A stretch of DNA of 64,000 nucleotides from Alphaproteobacteria bacterium (GCA_019635875.1 JAHBYP010000001.1:806001-870000), one strand, 5' to 3'; numbered from the stretch's first letter, positions 42,221 to 52,105 are shown. Notes: generated by a model not told the origin, from the sequence alone. Numbers and translations: made by a program.

Positions 42221-43722
42221 CAGAGGTCGTGACCGGAGTAGGAGCAATTGAACGATTTGTTGCACAACGGGAAGTCGGCGACGATGTTGTCGTGGACCGC
42301 CGTCTCGAGCAGCGGCCATTGCAGCCACGAGGCGTCGCGCGCGTGGTAGCGCGCCACGCTGCCGTCGTCGGCCAGCCGCACCCAGGCGAAGATCTCGCCG
42401 CGGAACGCCTCGACCAGCGCGGCACCCTCACCGCCGGTCGCGGGCAGCGGGCTGAGCACCGCGCCGTCGGGCATGCGCACCAGCATGCGCTCGATCAGGG
42501 TCAGGCTCTGGCGCACCTCCTCCATGCGGATGCGCACCCGAGCCTCGACGTCGCCGTCGGCCATGACCGGCATGACGAAGGTGAGTTCGGGATAGGGCGC
42601 GTAGCCCGGGCTCTTGCGCGCGTCGCGGCCGGCGCCGGCGGCGCGGCCGACATAGCCGCCGGGCCAGTAGCGCTCGATCTCGGCGCGCCGCGTGATGCCT
42701 GTGGTTGCCGTACGGTCGAGCAACGAGCCCTTGGAGTCGTAGACTGCGCAGATCTCGGCAAAGGCCGGCGCGATGTCGTGCGCCAGCCCGGCGAAAGACG
42801 CGGCGTGCTCCGGCGCGAGGTCGACGCAGACGCCGCCGGGCACGACCTTGTCCATCATCAGCCGATGGCCGAAGGCGGCGGCGCAGGCCTGCAGCACCTT
42901 TTCACGCAGCATCGTGCACTTGGCCTGGAGATAGGGGAACGAGGCGTCGTTGCAGATCGCGCCGATATCGCCCAGGTGGTTGGCGATGCGCTCCCACTCC
43001 GCCATCACGCCGCGGATCCAGTGGGCGCGCGCCGGGATGTCGAGCCCGGTGGCCGCCTCGACGGCGCGGGCGAATGTGATCGAATGCGCCACGGTGGAGT
43101 CGCCGGAGATGCGTGCCGCCAGCTTCGCCGCCTCGACCGGCGCGCGGCCCACCATCAGCGCCTCGGTACCCTTGTGGACGTAGCCCAGGCGCGCCTCCAG
43201 CCGCACGACGGTTTCGCCGTTAGCGTGGAAGCGGAAATGGCCGGGCTCGATGATGCCGGCGTGCACCGGGCCGACCGGGATCTGGTGCGGCCCGTCGCCC
43301 TCGACCGGCAGGAAGCGGTACTCGGTGGCCGGGCGCGCCGTCGACCTGCCGGTCCACTGGCCGTGATCGAGCCATGGACGGACATCGGGCGAGCCCTGCG
43401 CGTCGAGGCCGGCGAGGTCACGAATCGCCCGCTCGAAGCGGATTGCCGCCGGCCGCCGGACCGCCAGCGAGGCATAGCGTCTGTCGACGCAGGCATGCGA
43501 GGCGATGGCGAAAGCACCCGGTGCGTGATCCTCCAGCGCCACATGCACGCTCTCGCCGTCGGCCCACATCGCCAGTAGCGGCCAGTGCCGGCGGCCAAGC
43601 GTTTCGATCAGGCTCGCCCAGCCGGCGCCATCAAGGGCGAAGCGCGGCCAAGCGGCGCGCGCGACGACCCGCTCTCCCAGCGTGGCGAGCACATCGTGCA
43701 TTGGCTGGCGCTGGTCGCTCAT
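42220..43722 (-). CDS. hyfG: HyfG-like large subunit lacking the NiFe ligands (Ehr)
   Basis: 500 residues: an N-terminal NuoC-like domain (~1-115) fused to a NuoD/hydrogenase-large-subunit domain, as in HyfG and HycE. The N-terminal metal motif of hydrogenases, R-x-C-G-x-C-x3-H, reads RISGDSTVAH at 204-213, so both cysteines are serine. The C-terminal motif ends KSFNCSYSGHDL, where the two usual Cys positions are Ser494 and Gly497. No Ni site can form. Complexes of this kind are called energy-converting hydrogenase-related (Ehr). No hyp maturation genes or C-terminal processing peptide are present, in agreement. Confidence 0.9.
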   Translation of the reverse strand: MSDQRQPMHDVLATLGERVVARAAWPRFALDGAGWASLIETLGRRHWPLLAMWADGESVHVALEDHAPGAFAIASHACVDRRYASLAVRRPAAIRFERAIRDLAGLDAQGSPDVRPWLDHGQWTGRSTARPATEYRFLPVEGDGPHQIPVGPVHAGIIEPGHFRFHANGETVVRLEARLGYVHKGTEALMVGRAPVEAAKLAARISGDSTVAHSITFARAVEAATGLDIPARAHWIRGVMAEWERIANHLGDIGAICNDASFPYLQAKCTMLREKVLQACAAAFGHRLMMDKVVPGGVCVDLAPEHAASFAGLAHDIAPAFAEICAVYDSKGSLLDRTATTGITRRAEIERYWPGGYVGRAAGAGRDARKSPGYAPYPELTFVMPVMADGDVEARVRIRMEEVRQSLTLIERMLVRMPDGAVLSPLPATGGEGAALVEAFRGEIFAWVRLADDGSVARYHARDASWLQWPLLETAVHDNIVADFPLCNKSFNCSYSGHDL

Positions 43723-43726
43723 CGCC

Positions 43727-45166
43727 TTACCCGAGCAGCCGCGCCACGGCGCGGAACCAGGCGACCAGTGGCTCGGGCAGCCAGACGCCGGCGGTCAGCG
43801 CCAGGCCGAGATGCAGCCATACCGGCAGGATCGAGGGATGTGCGCTCGACGGCGCGTTGGGCGTGGCCGGGCCGAAACAGAATTCCTGCAATCGCAGGAT
43901 CAGCGCGCCGAAGCCGATCAGCAGGCCGGCGGCAAAGGGCAGGGCGAGCAGCGGCTCGCGCGCGAAGGCGGAGGTGACGATCAGAAACTCCGAAGTGAAG
44001 ACGCCGAAGGGCGGCAGGCCGGCAATCGCCAGGACGCCGGCGGCCAGCGACCAGCCAATCACTGGATGGCTGCGCGTCAACCCGCCGATCTCGCTGATGC
44101 GCTGCGTGCCCTTGACCTGCGAGACATGGCCGACGGTGAAGAAGATCGCCGACTTCACCAGGCTGTGCATCGTCATGTGCAGGAGGCCGGCAAAGTTGGC
44201 GAGCGGTCCGCCGATGCCGAAGGCGAAGGCGCAGATGCCCATGTGCTCAATCGAGGAATAGGCAAAGAGCCGCTTGATGTCGCGCCGGCGGTAGAGCATC
44301 AGGCTGGCCAGCATCAGCGAGCCCAGTCCCATGGCGATCATCAGCGGGCCGGGTGCCAGCGCGCCCGGATTGGCCGCCAGCAGCATCTTGCAGCGCAGCA
44401 CGGCGTAGAGCGCGACATTGAGCAACAGGCCCGACAGCACGGCGGAGATCGGCGTGGGCCCCTCGGCATGCGCGTCGGGCAGCCAGGCGTGGAACGGCGC
44501 CAGCCCGACCTTGGTGCCGTAGCCGGCGAGCAGGAAGACGAAAGCGACGTTGAGCAGGGCGGCGTCGAACTCGGCGGCGCGCGCCAGCAATTGGGTGAAC
44601 GTGATCGCCGGCATGCCGCCGCCCATCACCGGCTGGGCCGCGAGGTAGGTCAGCATGGTGCCGAACAGCGCCAGCGCCACGCCCACGCCGCAGAGGATGA
44701 AATACTTCCACGCCGCCTCGATCGCCGCCGGCGTGCGGTAGAGGCTGACCATCAGCGCGGTGCTGAGCGTGGCGCCCTCGACCGCGACCCACATCAGGCC
44801 GAGATTGTCGGCCGCCAGCGCCATCAGCATCGACCAGACGAAGGCCTGGTACATCGCATGATAGAAGCGCAGCAGGGTGGGCGTGAGCCGGCCGGTGTCG
44901 ACCTCGTGGGCGATGTACGTGGCGCTGAACAGCGCCGTGGTCAGCGCCACGAAGGCGGTGAGCGCGATCAGGTAGATGTTGAAATCGTCGACCAGCAGGA
45001 AGCCGCCGGAGGGTGGACGGTCGACGACGAACAGCGCACAGGCGGCGACGAATGTGCCGAGGCTGGCCAGCACGTTGAGCCAACGCGCAATTCGCCAGTC
45101 GCTGATCAGCGCCAGGATGGCGGCGGCAGCGGCGGGCACGGCGAGGACGGCGATCAGCGCGTTCAC
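43727..45166 (-). CDS. hyfF: HyfF/NuoN-like antiporter subunit
   Basis: 479 residues with about 14 membrane helices, of the Mrp/NuoL-M-N proton-channel family. Typical segments are WVAVEGATLSTALMV (the Glu of helix 5), WLPDAHAEGPTPISAVLSG (broken helix) and FAYSSIEHMGI. It pumps protons or Na+ in the membrane arm of group-4 hydrogenase-like complexes. The GTG start at 45166 overlaps the hyfE stop (GTGA), and 4 bp separate it from hyfG. Confidence 0.9.
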   Translation of the reverse strand: MNALIAVLAVPAAAAAILALISDWRIARWLNVLASLGTFVAACALFVVDRPPSGGFLLVDDFNIYLIALTAFVALTTALFSATYIAHEVDTGRLTPTLLRFYHAMYQAFVWSMLMALAADNLGLMWVAVEGATLSTALMVSLYRTPAAIEAAWKYFILCGVGVALALFGTMLTYLAAQPVMGGGMPAITFTQLLARAAEFDAALLNVAFVFLLAGYGTKVGLAPFHAWLPDAHAEGPTPISAVLSGLLLNVALYAVLRCKMLLAANPGALAPGPLMIAMGLGSLMLASLMLYRRRDIKRLFAYSSIEHMGICAFAFGIGGPLANFAGLLHMTMHSLVKSAIFFTVGHVSQVKGTQRISEIGGLTRSHPVIGWSLAAGVLAIAGLPPFGVFTSEFLIVTSAFAREPLLALPFAAGLLIGFGALILRLQEFCFGPATPNAPSSAHPSILPVWLHLGLALTAGVWLPEPLVAWFRAVARLLG

Positions 45167-45828
45167 GGGTGGCGGTCCCCGCGCTGCTGCTCGATGGTGT
45201 CGACGTCGAAGGAATCGAAGCGCTCGCGGATGTGGAAGAAGAAGACGCCGAACACCAGCGTCGCCACCATGACCGAGAAGGCGACGCTGGCTTCGACCAC
45301 CAGCGGCATGCCGTTGACGCCGACTGCGGCCAGGATCAGACCGTTCTCCATCGACATGAAGCCGATGACCTGCACAACGGCGTTGCGCCGGGCGATCATC
45401 AGCAGCGGGCCGATCAGCGCCACGGCAAGCGCGAAGGCGAGATCCTCGCGCGCCAACGCCGCCTCGCCCACGGTCACCGGCAGCACCAGCAGGATCGACA
45501 GCGCGGCGACGATCACGCCCAGCGCCATGGTCCAGGTGATGCCCAGCGCCGGCTGCACCTGGCGGTGCAGGTCGAGCTTGCGCACCAGCCAGTGCAGCAT
45601 CAGCGGCACGCCGATCGCCTTGAACAGCAGCGCGATCGCTGCCGTGGCGTAGAGATGACCGGCGTCGCGCGCGGCGGCCTGCCAGGCGGCGGCGGCCGCG
45701 AGCGTCGCGGCCTGCAGCGCCACGGCGTTGATCGCGCCGGTGACGCGGCGCTGATAGAGCAGGGCGAAGCTCAAGGTCAGCACCAGCGCGCCGAGCAGGT
45801 GGGCGATGTCGTAGGCGATCGGACTCAT
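45163..45828 (-). CDS. hyfE: HyfE-like membrane subunit (NuoK-related)
   Basis: 221 residues with about six membrane helices. The C-terminal half carries the NuoK-like segment GFMSMENGLILAAVG with its buried Glu, then VVEASVAFSVMVATLVFGVFFFHIRERF. This is the usual HyfE make-up and length (E. coli 216). ATG 45828 overlaps the hyfC stop (ATGA); a long in-frame extension lies inside hyfC and is rejected. Confidence 0.88.
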   Translation of the reverse strand: MSPIAYDIAHLLGALVLTLSFALLYQRRVTGAINAVALQAATLAAAAAWQAAARDAGHLYATAAIALLFKAIGVPLMLHWLVRKLDLHRQVQPALGITWTMALGVIVAALSILLVLPVTVGEAALAREDLAFALAVALIGPLLMIARRNAVVQVIGFMSMENGLILAAVGVNGMPLVVEASVAFSVMVATLVFGVFFFHIRERFDSFDVDTIEQQRGDRHP

Positions 45829-46766
45829 CGCAGCGTCCGCGAGAGGAAGAGGTAGATGATGGCGAGCAGGCCCAGCAACAGCGCCGCGCCGAGGAATTCG
45901 GGGTAGCGGAAGACCCGCAGCTTGGCGATGGAGGTCTCGAACACCGCCAGCGCCACGCCGGCCAGCGCCAGCTTGCCCATCCATGCCGCGACGCCCAGCA
46001 GCAGTGCCAGCGGCGCGGCGTCGTTGGCCAGGCCCCAGGGCGCGAAGATGCAGGCGATCAGCGAGAGGTAGAGCGCCAGCTTCACCATGGCGCCCAGCTC
46101 GATCAGCGCCAGATGGCGGCCGGAGTACTCCAGCACCATCGCCTCGTGCACCATGGTGAGTTCGAGATGCGTCGCCGGATTGTCGATCGGGATGCGGCCG
46201 GTCTCGGCGATCGCCACCATCAGCAGCGCCGCCAGCGCCAGCGCCAGCGAGACGCGCAGGCCGACGCCGGCGCGCATGGTGTCGGCGATATGGGGCAGCA
46301 TGGTGCTGTGCGTCACCAGGGCGACCGCGAGGATCGCGGCCAGGGTCGCCGGCTCGGCCAGTGCCGCGATCGCCATCTCGCGGCTCGAGCCGATGCCGCC
46401 GAAGCTGGTGCCGACATCCATGCCCGCCAGCGCGATCAGCACGCGCGACAGCGCCAGCAAGCCGACGACGGCGATGAGGTCGAGACCGAAGCCCAGCGAG
46501 GCACCCATCGCGAAGGTCGGCGTCGCCGCCGCCGCCGCCCATATCGCCGCCAGCGCCCCGTAGGGCGCGCCGCGGAACAGCCAGGAGGCGTTGGTCGCGA
46601 TCACCGGCTCCTTGCGCATAAGGCGGGCGAGGTCGCGGTAGGGCTGCAGCAGCGGCGGGCCGCGCCGGCCCAGCAGACGCGCCTTGACCTTTCGCACGAC
46701 GCCGGTGAGCAGCGGCGCCAGGGCCACCGGCAGGACGAGCTGCAGCAGGAGCAGCACCGCGCTCAT
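45825..46766 (-). CDS. hyfC: HyfC/NuoH-like membrane anchor subunit
   Basis: 313 residues (E. coli HyfC 315) with about eight helices. GRRGPPLLQPYRDLARLMRKE near the start and AETGRIPIDNPATHLELTMVHEAMVLEYSG in the middle are the conserved loops that contact the peripheral arm and quinone site in NuoH. It connects HyfG/HyfI to the ion-pumping subunits. ATG 46766 overlaps the hyfB stop. Confidence 0.92.
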   Translation of the reverse strand: MSAVLLLLQLVLPVALAPLLTGVVRKVKARLLGRRGPPLLQPYRDLARLMRKEPVIATNASWLFRGAPYGALAAIWAAAAATPTFAMGASLGFGLDLIAVVGLLALSRVLIALAGMDVGTSFGGIGSSREMAIAALAEPATLAAILAVALVTHSTMLPHIADTMRAGVGLRVSLALALAALLMVAIAETGRIPIDNPATHLELTMVHEAMVLEYSGRHLALIELGAMVKLALYLSLIACIFAPWGLANDAAPLALLLGVAAWMGKLALAGVALAVFETSIAKLRVFRYPEFLGAALLLGLLAIIYLFLSRTLR

Positions 46767-48808
46767 CGGCTCACCGCGACGATCGACAGCAGCGTGAGCA
46801 GGGTCGCGAACATGAAGGCGAGGTACATGCGGATCGGCAGGAACTGCGTGCGGTTGAGCCGGTCGGCGATGGCGCGCACCGCGCCGATCAGCGGATCGGC
46901 GGCCCAACGCCAGGCCGGGTCGACCAGCCTCGGCGTAAAGGTCGCGGGCGACGTGGCACCCGCCGGCGGCATCGTCACGCCGTCGCGGGCCGCCAGGATG
47001 TGCGTGCCGAAGATGCGGCGCAGCGGCTGGGCGAAGCTCGAGGGCGTGTACTGTGTCGCCGGCGTCGGATCGGGGAAGCCGCAATCCCACGCCGGCCCGC
47101 GCCGCGACGGCCTCGGCGAGAGAGCGCCGACCAGGCCGACGATGACGCCGGCCAGCGCGACAAGCGCGAGCAGGGCGACGATACCGCTATAGATCGCCAG
47201 CGGCTCCTCGAGCGTGCGCAGTGCCAGGGTCGGGAAGGGCCCGACTCCGCCGGCGCTGCGTTCGACCTGGCCTGGAGCGCCCGACAGCCAGGCGGCGACT
47301 TGGGCCAAGGGTTCGACGACGACGCTGGGCACGGCCCCGATCGCGACGCAGAGCGCGGCAAGCGCCGCCAGCGGCGCCAGCATGGCGAACCCCGGGTCAT
47401 GCGCCCTGCCGGCGGCAGGGTCCCGGCTGCGGCCCAGGAACACCGTGCCGAAAAAGCGGACGTAGCCGGCCGCCGCCAGCGCCGCGGCCAGCGCCAGCAG
47501 GGTGGCGACGACGGGCACCAGGAACTTCAGCTCCCAGCGCGGCAGCTCCAGGGCCTCGATCGTCGCCTGGAAGATCAGCCACTCCGAGGCGAAGCCGTTG
47601 AGCGGCGGCAGCGCGGAGGCGGCAAGGCAACCAACCAGGGTGATGGGCGCGGTCAGTCGCATCAGGTGGACCAGCCCGCCCAGCCTCGCCATGTCGCGGC
47701 TGCCGGTGGCGTGCAGGACCGCGCCCGCCGCCATGAACAGCAGCGACTTGAACAGCATGTGGTTGACGGCATGGAACATCGCCGCCATCAGCGCCATCGT
47801 CGCCTGCACGCCAAGCCCGGCGGCGCGGAAGGCGACGGCGAGCCCCAGAGCGGCCGAGATCACGCCGATGTTCTCGATCGTCGAATAGGCCAGCGTCACC
47901 TTGGTGTCGTCGCGCGTCAGCGCCTGCAGCGCGCCCAGCGCCGCCGTTACCGCGCCGAGCAGGGCGAGCAATCCGCCCCACCACCACAACGGCGTGCCCA
48001 GCACGTCGAACAGCAGGCGTACCAGGGCGTAGATCGCGACCTTGGTCATCGCGCCGCTCATCAGAGCGGAGACATGGCTGGGTGCCGCCGGATGGGCGAG
48101 CGGCAGCCACAGGTGCAGCGGCGCCAGGCCGGCCTTGGAGCCGGCGCCGACGAGCAGCGCGAGAAACGCCAGGCTGGCGAGCGCCGGCGACAGATTGGCG
48201 CCGCGCATGGCGTCGAAGGTGTAGCCGCCGCCCGAGCCGGCGAGCACGCCGAAGCACATCAGCAGCGACAGCCCGCCGAGCGAGGCCATCAGCAGGTAGA
48301 CCAGGCCGGCGCGGCGCGCCTCGCCATCCTCGTCGCTCGCCAGCACCAGCAGCCACGACGACAGCGACATGAACTCCCAGCCGACCAGGAAGACATAGGC
48401 GTCGTCGGCCAGCATCGCGAGGTTCATGCCGAGCAGGAAGGCCGGGAATGGCGCCAGGATGCGCGGCGGATCGGCGTGATCGCGGTCATAGCCGGCGCCG
48501 AAGCAGCAGGCGAACAGCGCCGCGACATCGACGATGACGATGAACGCTGCCGACAGGCCGTCGAGCCGCAGATTGGCACGCAGCTCGGGCAGGCCCACCG
48601 GCAGGGAGGTGCGCAGAACCGCGGTCTCGGGCGTCGTCGCCAGCAACACCGGCACCGCCGTCGCCAGCATCAGCAGGCAGGCGATCGCCGCGCCGGCGTA
48701 GCACAGGGGAATCAGCGCGCGAACCCGCCCGGTGGCGCAGCCGGCGAGCGCCAGCACGAGGAACAGCGCCTGCGCCGCCGCGATCATTTCCCATGGGCCG
48801 ACGGCCAT
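46763..48808 (-). CDS. hyfB: HyfB/NuoL-like antiporter subunit
   Basis: 681 residues, similar to E. coli HyfB (672), with about 16 membrane helices. The helix-5 Glu is in FLVGWEFMSLSSWLLVLAS. WLPLAHPAAPSHVSALMSG is the broken-helix motif and VTLAYSTIENIGVI the later Lys/His helix. It is the first gene of the minus-strand run hyfB-C-E-F-G-I-SDR-GNAT-nhaD, in which nearly every stop and start overlap. It is divergent from ugpQ across 124 bp that hold a small TGCCG/CGGCA dyad at 48845-48861. Confidence 0.92.
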   Translation of the reverse strand: MAVGPWEMIAAAQALFLVLALAGCATGRVRALIPLCYAGAAIACLLMLATAVPVLLATTPETAVLRTSLPVGLPELRANLRLDGLSAAFIVIVDVAALFACCFGAGYDRDHADPPRILAPFPAFLLGMNLAMLADDAYVFLVGWEFMSLSSWLLVLASDEDGEARRAGLVYLLMASLGGLSLLMCFGVLAGSGGGYTFDAMRGANLSPALASLAFLALLVGAGSKAGLAPLHLWLPLAHPAAPSHVSALMSGAMTKVAIYALVRLLFDVLGTPLWWWGGLLALLGAVTAALGALQALTRDDTKVTLAYSTIENIGVISAALGLAVAFRAAGLGVQATMALMAAMFHAVNHMLFKSLLFMAAGAVLHATGSRDMARLGGLVHLMRLTAPITLVGCLAASALPPLNGFASEWLIFQATIEALELPRWELKFLVPVVATLLALAAALAAAGYVRFFGTVFLGRSRDPAAGRAHDPGFAMLAPLAALAALCVAIGAVPSVVVEPLAQVAAWLSGAPGQVERSAGGVGPFPTLALRTLEEPLAIYSGIVALLALVALAGVIVGLVGALSPRPSRRGPAWDCGFPDPTPATQYTPSSFAQPLRRIFGTHILAARDGVTMPPAGATSPATFTPRLVDPAWRWAADPLIGAVRAIADRLNRTQFLPIRMYLAFMFATLLTLLSIVAVSR

Positions 48809-48932
48809 GACGCTGCGCTACCCCCTCTTGCCGTCGATGTCGTTGCCGCATTTAACGGCAGCGCCATGTTGAAGGTAAAGCGCAAAGGCCGATGTGGACG
48901 GCAGCCACTTCGATGCCTAGTGTCGCGGCGCC

Positions 48933-49682
48933 ATGCCTTTGCCGTCACTTGAGCTGCCCCGGGTCATCGGCCATCGCGGCGCCGCCACCTACGCCCCGGA
49001 GAACACGCTGGCCTCGCTGCGCGAGGCACGCCGGCGCGGCGCGACCTGGGTCGAGTTCGACGTCAAGCTGTCGGCCGACGGCGTGGCCATGCTGATGCAC
49101 GACGAATCGCTGAAGCGCACTGCCGGCCTCGATCGGCTGGCGTCGGCCACATCGTGGACGCAGATCAGCGGCCTCGATGCCGGCAGCTGGATGGCGCCGC
49201 GCTACGCCGGACAGCGCGTGCCGAGCTTCGTCGAGGCGATCGGCTGCCTGGGCGATGAGGGCCTCGGGGCCAATGTCGAGATCAAGCCCTGCCCGGGCCG
49301 CGAGGCGCAGACGGCGCAGGCGGCGGTCGAGATCCTGCGCGCGCGCTGGCCGGCGCATCTGCCGACGCCGCTGCTGTCGAGCTTCAAGGACGCGGCGCTG
49401 GCCGCGGCGCTCGAGGCCGCGCCGGAATACCCGCGCGCCATCCTGATCGACGAGCTGCGCGACGACTGGCGTCTCCGCGCCGAGGCCGTCGGCGCCATCG
49501 GGGTCAACACCAATGGCAAGAAGCTGACCGCGGGCCGCGCCGCCGAGATTAAGGCAGCAGGCTATCTGCTGAGTGTTTACACCATCAACGATTCCTCCAA
49601 GGCGCGCGAACTGGTGTCCATGGGCGTCGACTGCGTCATCACCGACTCGCCCGACGTGATTCTGGCGGCACTGACGGGCTGA
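48933..49682 (+). CDS. ugpQ: Glycerophosphodiester phosphodiesterase
   Basis: 249 residues of the GDPD TIM-barrel family. It splits deacylated phospholipids into glycerol-3-phosphate and an alcohol. His14 (GHRGAATYAPENT), Glu41 and Asp43 (VEFDVKLS), His56 (LMHDESL) and the later VEIKP form the active site. There is no signal peptide, so it acts in the cytosol like E. coli UgpQ. It leads the ugp-glp cluster, 158 bp before ugpB. Confidence 0.93.
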   Translation: MPLPSLELPRVIGHRGAATYAPENTLASLREARRRGATWVEFDVKLSADGVAMLMHDESLKRTAGLDRLASATSWTQISGLDAGSWMAPRYAGQRVPSFVEAIGCLGDEGLGANVEIKPCPGREAQTAQAAVEILRARWPAHLPTPLLSSFKDAALAAALEAAPEYPRAILIDELRDDWRLRAEAVGAIGVNTNGKKLTAGRAAEIKAAGYLLSVYTINDSSKARELVSMGVDCVITDSPDVILAALTG

Positions 49683-49704
49683 TCCACAGCGGCGAATCGC
49701 CGAT

Positions 49705-49722
49705 GTGACAGATTCATGACAA
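49705..49722. promoter_or_regulatory. PhoB box-like site upstream of ugpB
   Basis: Read on the minus strand, TTGTCAT-GAAT-CTGTCAC matches the Pho box (CTGTCAT-N4-CTGTCAT) at six of seven bases in each half, with the correct 11-bp period. ugp operons are PhoB-controlled in enterobacteria and rhizobia. The orientation is opposite to the usual one relative to ugpB, a caution. Confidence 0.6.
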
Positions 49723-49839
49723 AACCCTCTTCCGATCCGCGCGCGATCCCTCTACCTTCTCTGCAAGGCCGGCATGACACGGCACGGTAACAGGGACGGA
49801 TTACGGGTAACGTTCCGACCCGGACGGAGGGAAGACATC

Positions 49840-51162
49840 ATGCGAATGAAACATCTGACGATGGCGACGGCTGTCGCCGCGATCCTGGCGGTATCCCCCG
49901 CCTGGGCGCAGAAGGAAGTGCAGTGGTGGCACGCCATGGGCGGCAACCTCGGCGAGACGGTCAACGCCCTGGCCGAGGGATTCAACAAGTCGCAGAGCGA
50001 GTACAAGGTCGTGCCGGTCTACAAGGGCTCCTACACCGAGACCCTGACGGCCGCGATCGCCGCCTTCCGTGCCAGGCAGAACGCGCATCCGCACATCGTG
50101 CAGGTCTTCGAGGTCGGTACCGCCACGATGATGGCCGCCAAGGGCGCCATCTATCCGGTGCACCAGCTGATGGCCGACTCCAAGGAGCCGTTCGATCCCA
50201 AGACCTATATCGGTCCGGTCTACGGCTATTACTCGACCACCGACGGCAAGCTGCTGTCACTGCCGTTCAACTCCTCGACGCCGGTGTTCTACTGGAACAA
50301 GGAGCTCTTCCAGAAGGCCGGCCTCGACCCCGAGAAGCCGCCCAAGACCTGGGACGAAGTCGGGGAAATGGGCAAGAAGCTGGTCGCCGCCGGCGCCAAG
50401 TGCGGGTTCACGCCGCAGTGGCAGACCTGGACGATGATCGAGAATTTCGGTGCCTGGCACGATCTGCCTTTCGCCACCAAAGCCAACGGCTTCGGCGGCC
50501 TGGACATCGAGTTGAAGATCAACGATCCGGCACGCATCGCGCACATCCAGCGGCTGGCCGACTGGGGCAAGGACAAAGTCTTCGTTTATGGCGGCCGTGA
50601 GGGCAAGTCGACGGCGATGTTCAATGCCGGCGACTGCGCCATGCATATCGCGTCGTCGGCTTCGGCCGCGGCGATCGGCAGGGCGCTGGGCAAGGACAAG
50701 TTCGGCATGGCCATGATGCCGCACGATCCGAAGGTCCGGGCGCAGCCGCAGAACTCGATTATCGGTGGCGCCACGCTGTGGGTGCTGCAGGGCAAGCCGA
50801 AAGAGGAGTATGCCGGCGTCGCCAAGTTCTTCACCTACCTCTCGCGCGGCGACGTGCAGGCGAAGTGGCACCAGGAGACCGGCTACGTGCCGATCACCGC
50901 GTCGGCGGCCGATATCACGGAGAAGGCCGGTTTCTACAAGACCAACCCCGGGCGTGACATCGCGGTGAAGCAGCTGCAGCTCAATCCGGCGACCGAAAAC
51001 TCCAAGGGCCTGCGCATCGGCAGCTTCGTGCAGATCCGCGACATCGTCGATGAGGAGCTCGAGTCGGTGTGGTCTGGCAAGAAGACCGCCAAGCAGGCGC
51101 TCGATGACGCCACGGCCCGCGGCAACCGTTTGCTGCGCGACTTCGAAGCCGCCAACAAGTAG
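49840..51162 (+). CDS. ugpB: sn-Glycerol-3-phosphate ABC transporter binding protein
   Basis: 440 residues. A signal peptide ends near AWAQ ([19 protein letters not shown]), so it is periplasmic. The mature protein starts [23 protein letters not shown], the UgpB/MalE-type opening, and [24 protein letters not shown] is the ligand-cleft hinge. [22 protein letters not shown] is also typical of UgpB. GGAGG 9 nt upstream supports ATG 49840; the in-frame extension to 49774 has no such site. Permease and ATPase genes follow. Confidence 0.93.
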   Translation: MRMKHLTMATAVAAILAVSPAWAQKEVQWWHAMGGNLGETVNALAEGFNKSQSEYKVVPVYKGSYTETLTAAIAAFRARQNAHPHIVQVFEVGTATMMAAKGAIYPVHQLMADSKEPFDPKTYIGPVYGYYSTTDGKLLSLPFNSSTPVFYWNKELFQKAGLDPEKPPKTWDEVGEMGKKLVAAGAKCGFTPQWQTWTMIENFGAWHDLPFATKANGFGGLDIELKINDPARIAHIQRLADWGKDKVFVYGGREGKSTAMFNAGDCAMHIASSASAAAIGRALGKDKFGMAMMPHDPKVRAQPQNSIIGGATLWVLQGKPKEEYAGVAKFFTYLSRGDVQAKWHQETGYVPITASAADITEKAGFYKTNPGRDIAVKQLQLNPATENSKGLRIGSFVQIRDIVDEELESVWSGKKTAKQALDDATARGNRLLRDFEAANK

Positions 51163-51169
51163 GCATCGC

Positions 51170-51201
51170 GACCCCTCTCCGCCGCGCGGCGGGGAGGGGT
51201 C
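51170..51201 (+). terminator. Hairpin between ugpB and ugpA
   Basis: GACCCCTC-CCGCC-GCGC-GGCGG-GAGGGGTC is a long stem followed by CTTCCTTTTCC, 7 nt past ugpB. Such hairpins often make a partial terminator or 3'-end block so that binding protein outnumbers the permease. Confidence 0.65.
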
Positions 51202-51223
51202 CTTCCTTTTCCGATCTTACCCC

Positions 51224-52105
51224 ATGCACAAGCGCGTCACGTTCGACGATAAGCTGCTGCCGTACATGCTGCTGGCGCCGCAGCTTTTCGTCACGGTCGC
51301 CTTCTTCATCTGGCCCTCGGGCCAGGCGATCTGGCAGTCGCTGATCATCGAAGATGCCTTCGGCGGCAACACGCGCTTCGTCTGGCTCGCCAATTTCGAG
51401 CGGCTCCTCACCGATTCTGCCTATTGGCATTCGGCGCGCATCACAATCTTCTTCAGCCTGATGGTGACCCTGATCGGCCTGGCGCTGGCGCTGCTGCTGG
51501 CGGTGATGGCTGACCGCACCTTGCGCGGCGCCACCGCCTACAAGACCTTCCTGGTGTGGCCCTATGCCGTGGCACCGGCGGTCGCCGGCGTGCTGTTCGG
51601 CTTTCTGTTCAATCCGCGCGTCGGCATCCTCGCCTACTGGCTCGACCGTATCGGCGTCGATTGGAACCACCAGCTCGACGGCAACCAGGCGATGTGGCTG
51701 GTGATCTTCGCCGCCTGCTGGAACCAGATCAGTTACAACTTCATCTTCTTCCTCGCCGGCCTGCAGTCGATTCCCAAGTCGCTGATCGAGGCGGCGGCGA
51801 TCGACGGCGCCGGGCCGGGACGCCGTTTCTGGACCATCATGTTCCCGCTGCTGTCGCCGACCGGCTTCTTCCTGCTGGTGGTCAACGTCATCTATGCCTT
51901 TTTTGGCACCTTCGGCGTGATCGACGCGCTGACCAAGGGCGGCCCCGGCGCTGATACCAACATCCTGGTCTTCAAGGTCGTCAACGACGGGTTCCGCGGC
52001 AGCGATTTCGGCGGTTCGGCGGCGCAGTCCGTGATCCTGATGATCATCGTCATGACCCTTACCGTCGTGCAGTTCCGCTTCATCGAGCGGCGTGTCCACT
52101 ACTGA
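51224..52105 (+). CDS. ugpA: Glycerol-3-phosphate ABC transporter permease UgpA
   Basis: 293 residues with six membrane helices of the MalF type. The EAA loop that docks on the ATPase is [27 protein letters not shown]. The opening [19 protein letters not shown] is typical for UgpA. It forms the channel with UgpE. ATG 51224 is the family start; an extension to 51050 lies in ugpB and is rejected. Confidence 0.94.
   Translation: MHKRVTFDDKLLPYMLLAPQLFVTVAFFIWPSGQAIWQSLIIEDAFGGNTRFVWLANFERLLTDSAYWHSARITIFFSLMVTLIGLALALLLAVMADRTLRGATAYKTFLVWPYAVAPAVAGVLFGFLFNPRVGILAYWLDRIGVDWNHQLDGNQAMWLVIFAACWNQISYNFIFFLAGLQSIPKSLIEAAAIDGAGPGRRFWTIMFPLLSPTGFFLLVVNVIYAFFGTFGVIDALTKGGPGADTNILVFKVVNDGFRGSDFGGSAAQSVILMIIVMTLTVVQFRFIERRVHY

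Noticed and set aside
43682..45652. 656-codon plus-strand frame over the hyf genes, rich in Gln/Arg/Gly/Asp
   Set aside because: It is the antisense shadow of hyfF and hyfE membrane helices, with no start context or recognisable domain.
41696..48808. Functional group 4 [NiFe] hydrogenase or formate hydrogenlyase
   Set aside because: All four Ni ligands are replaced in the large subunit, and no hyp genes, formate dehydrogenase or ferredoxin-type subunits are present.
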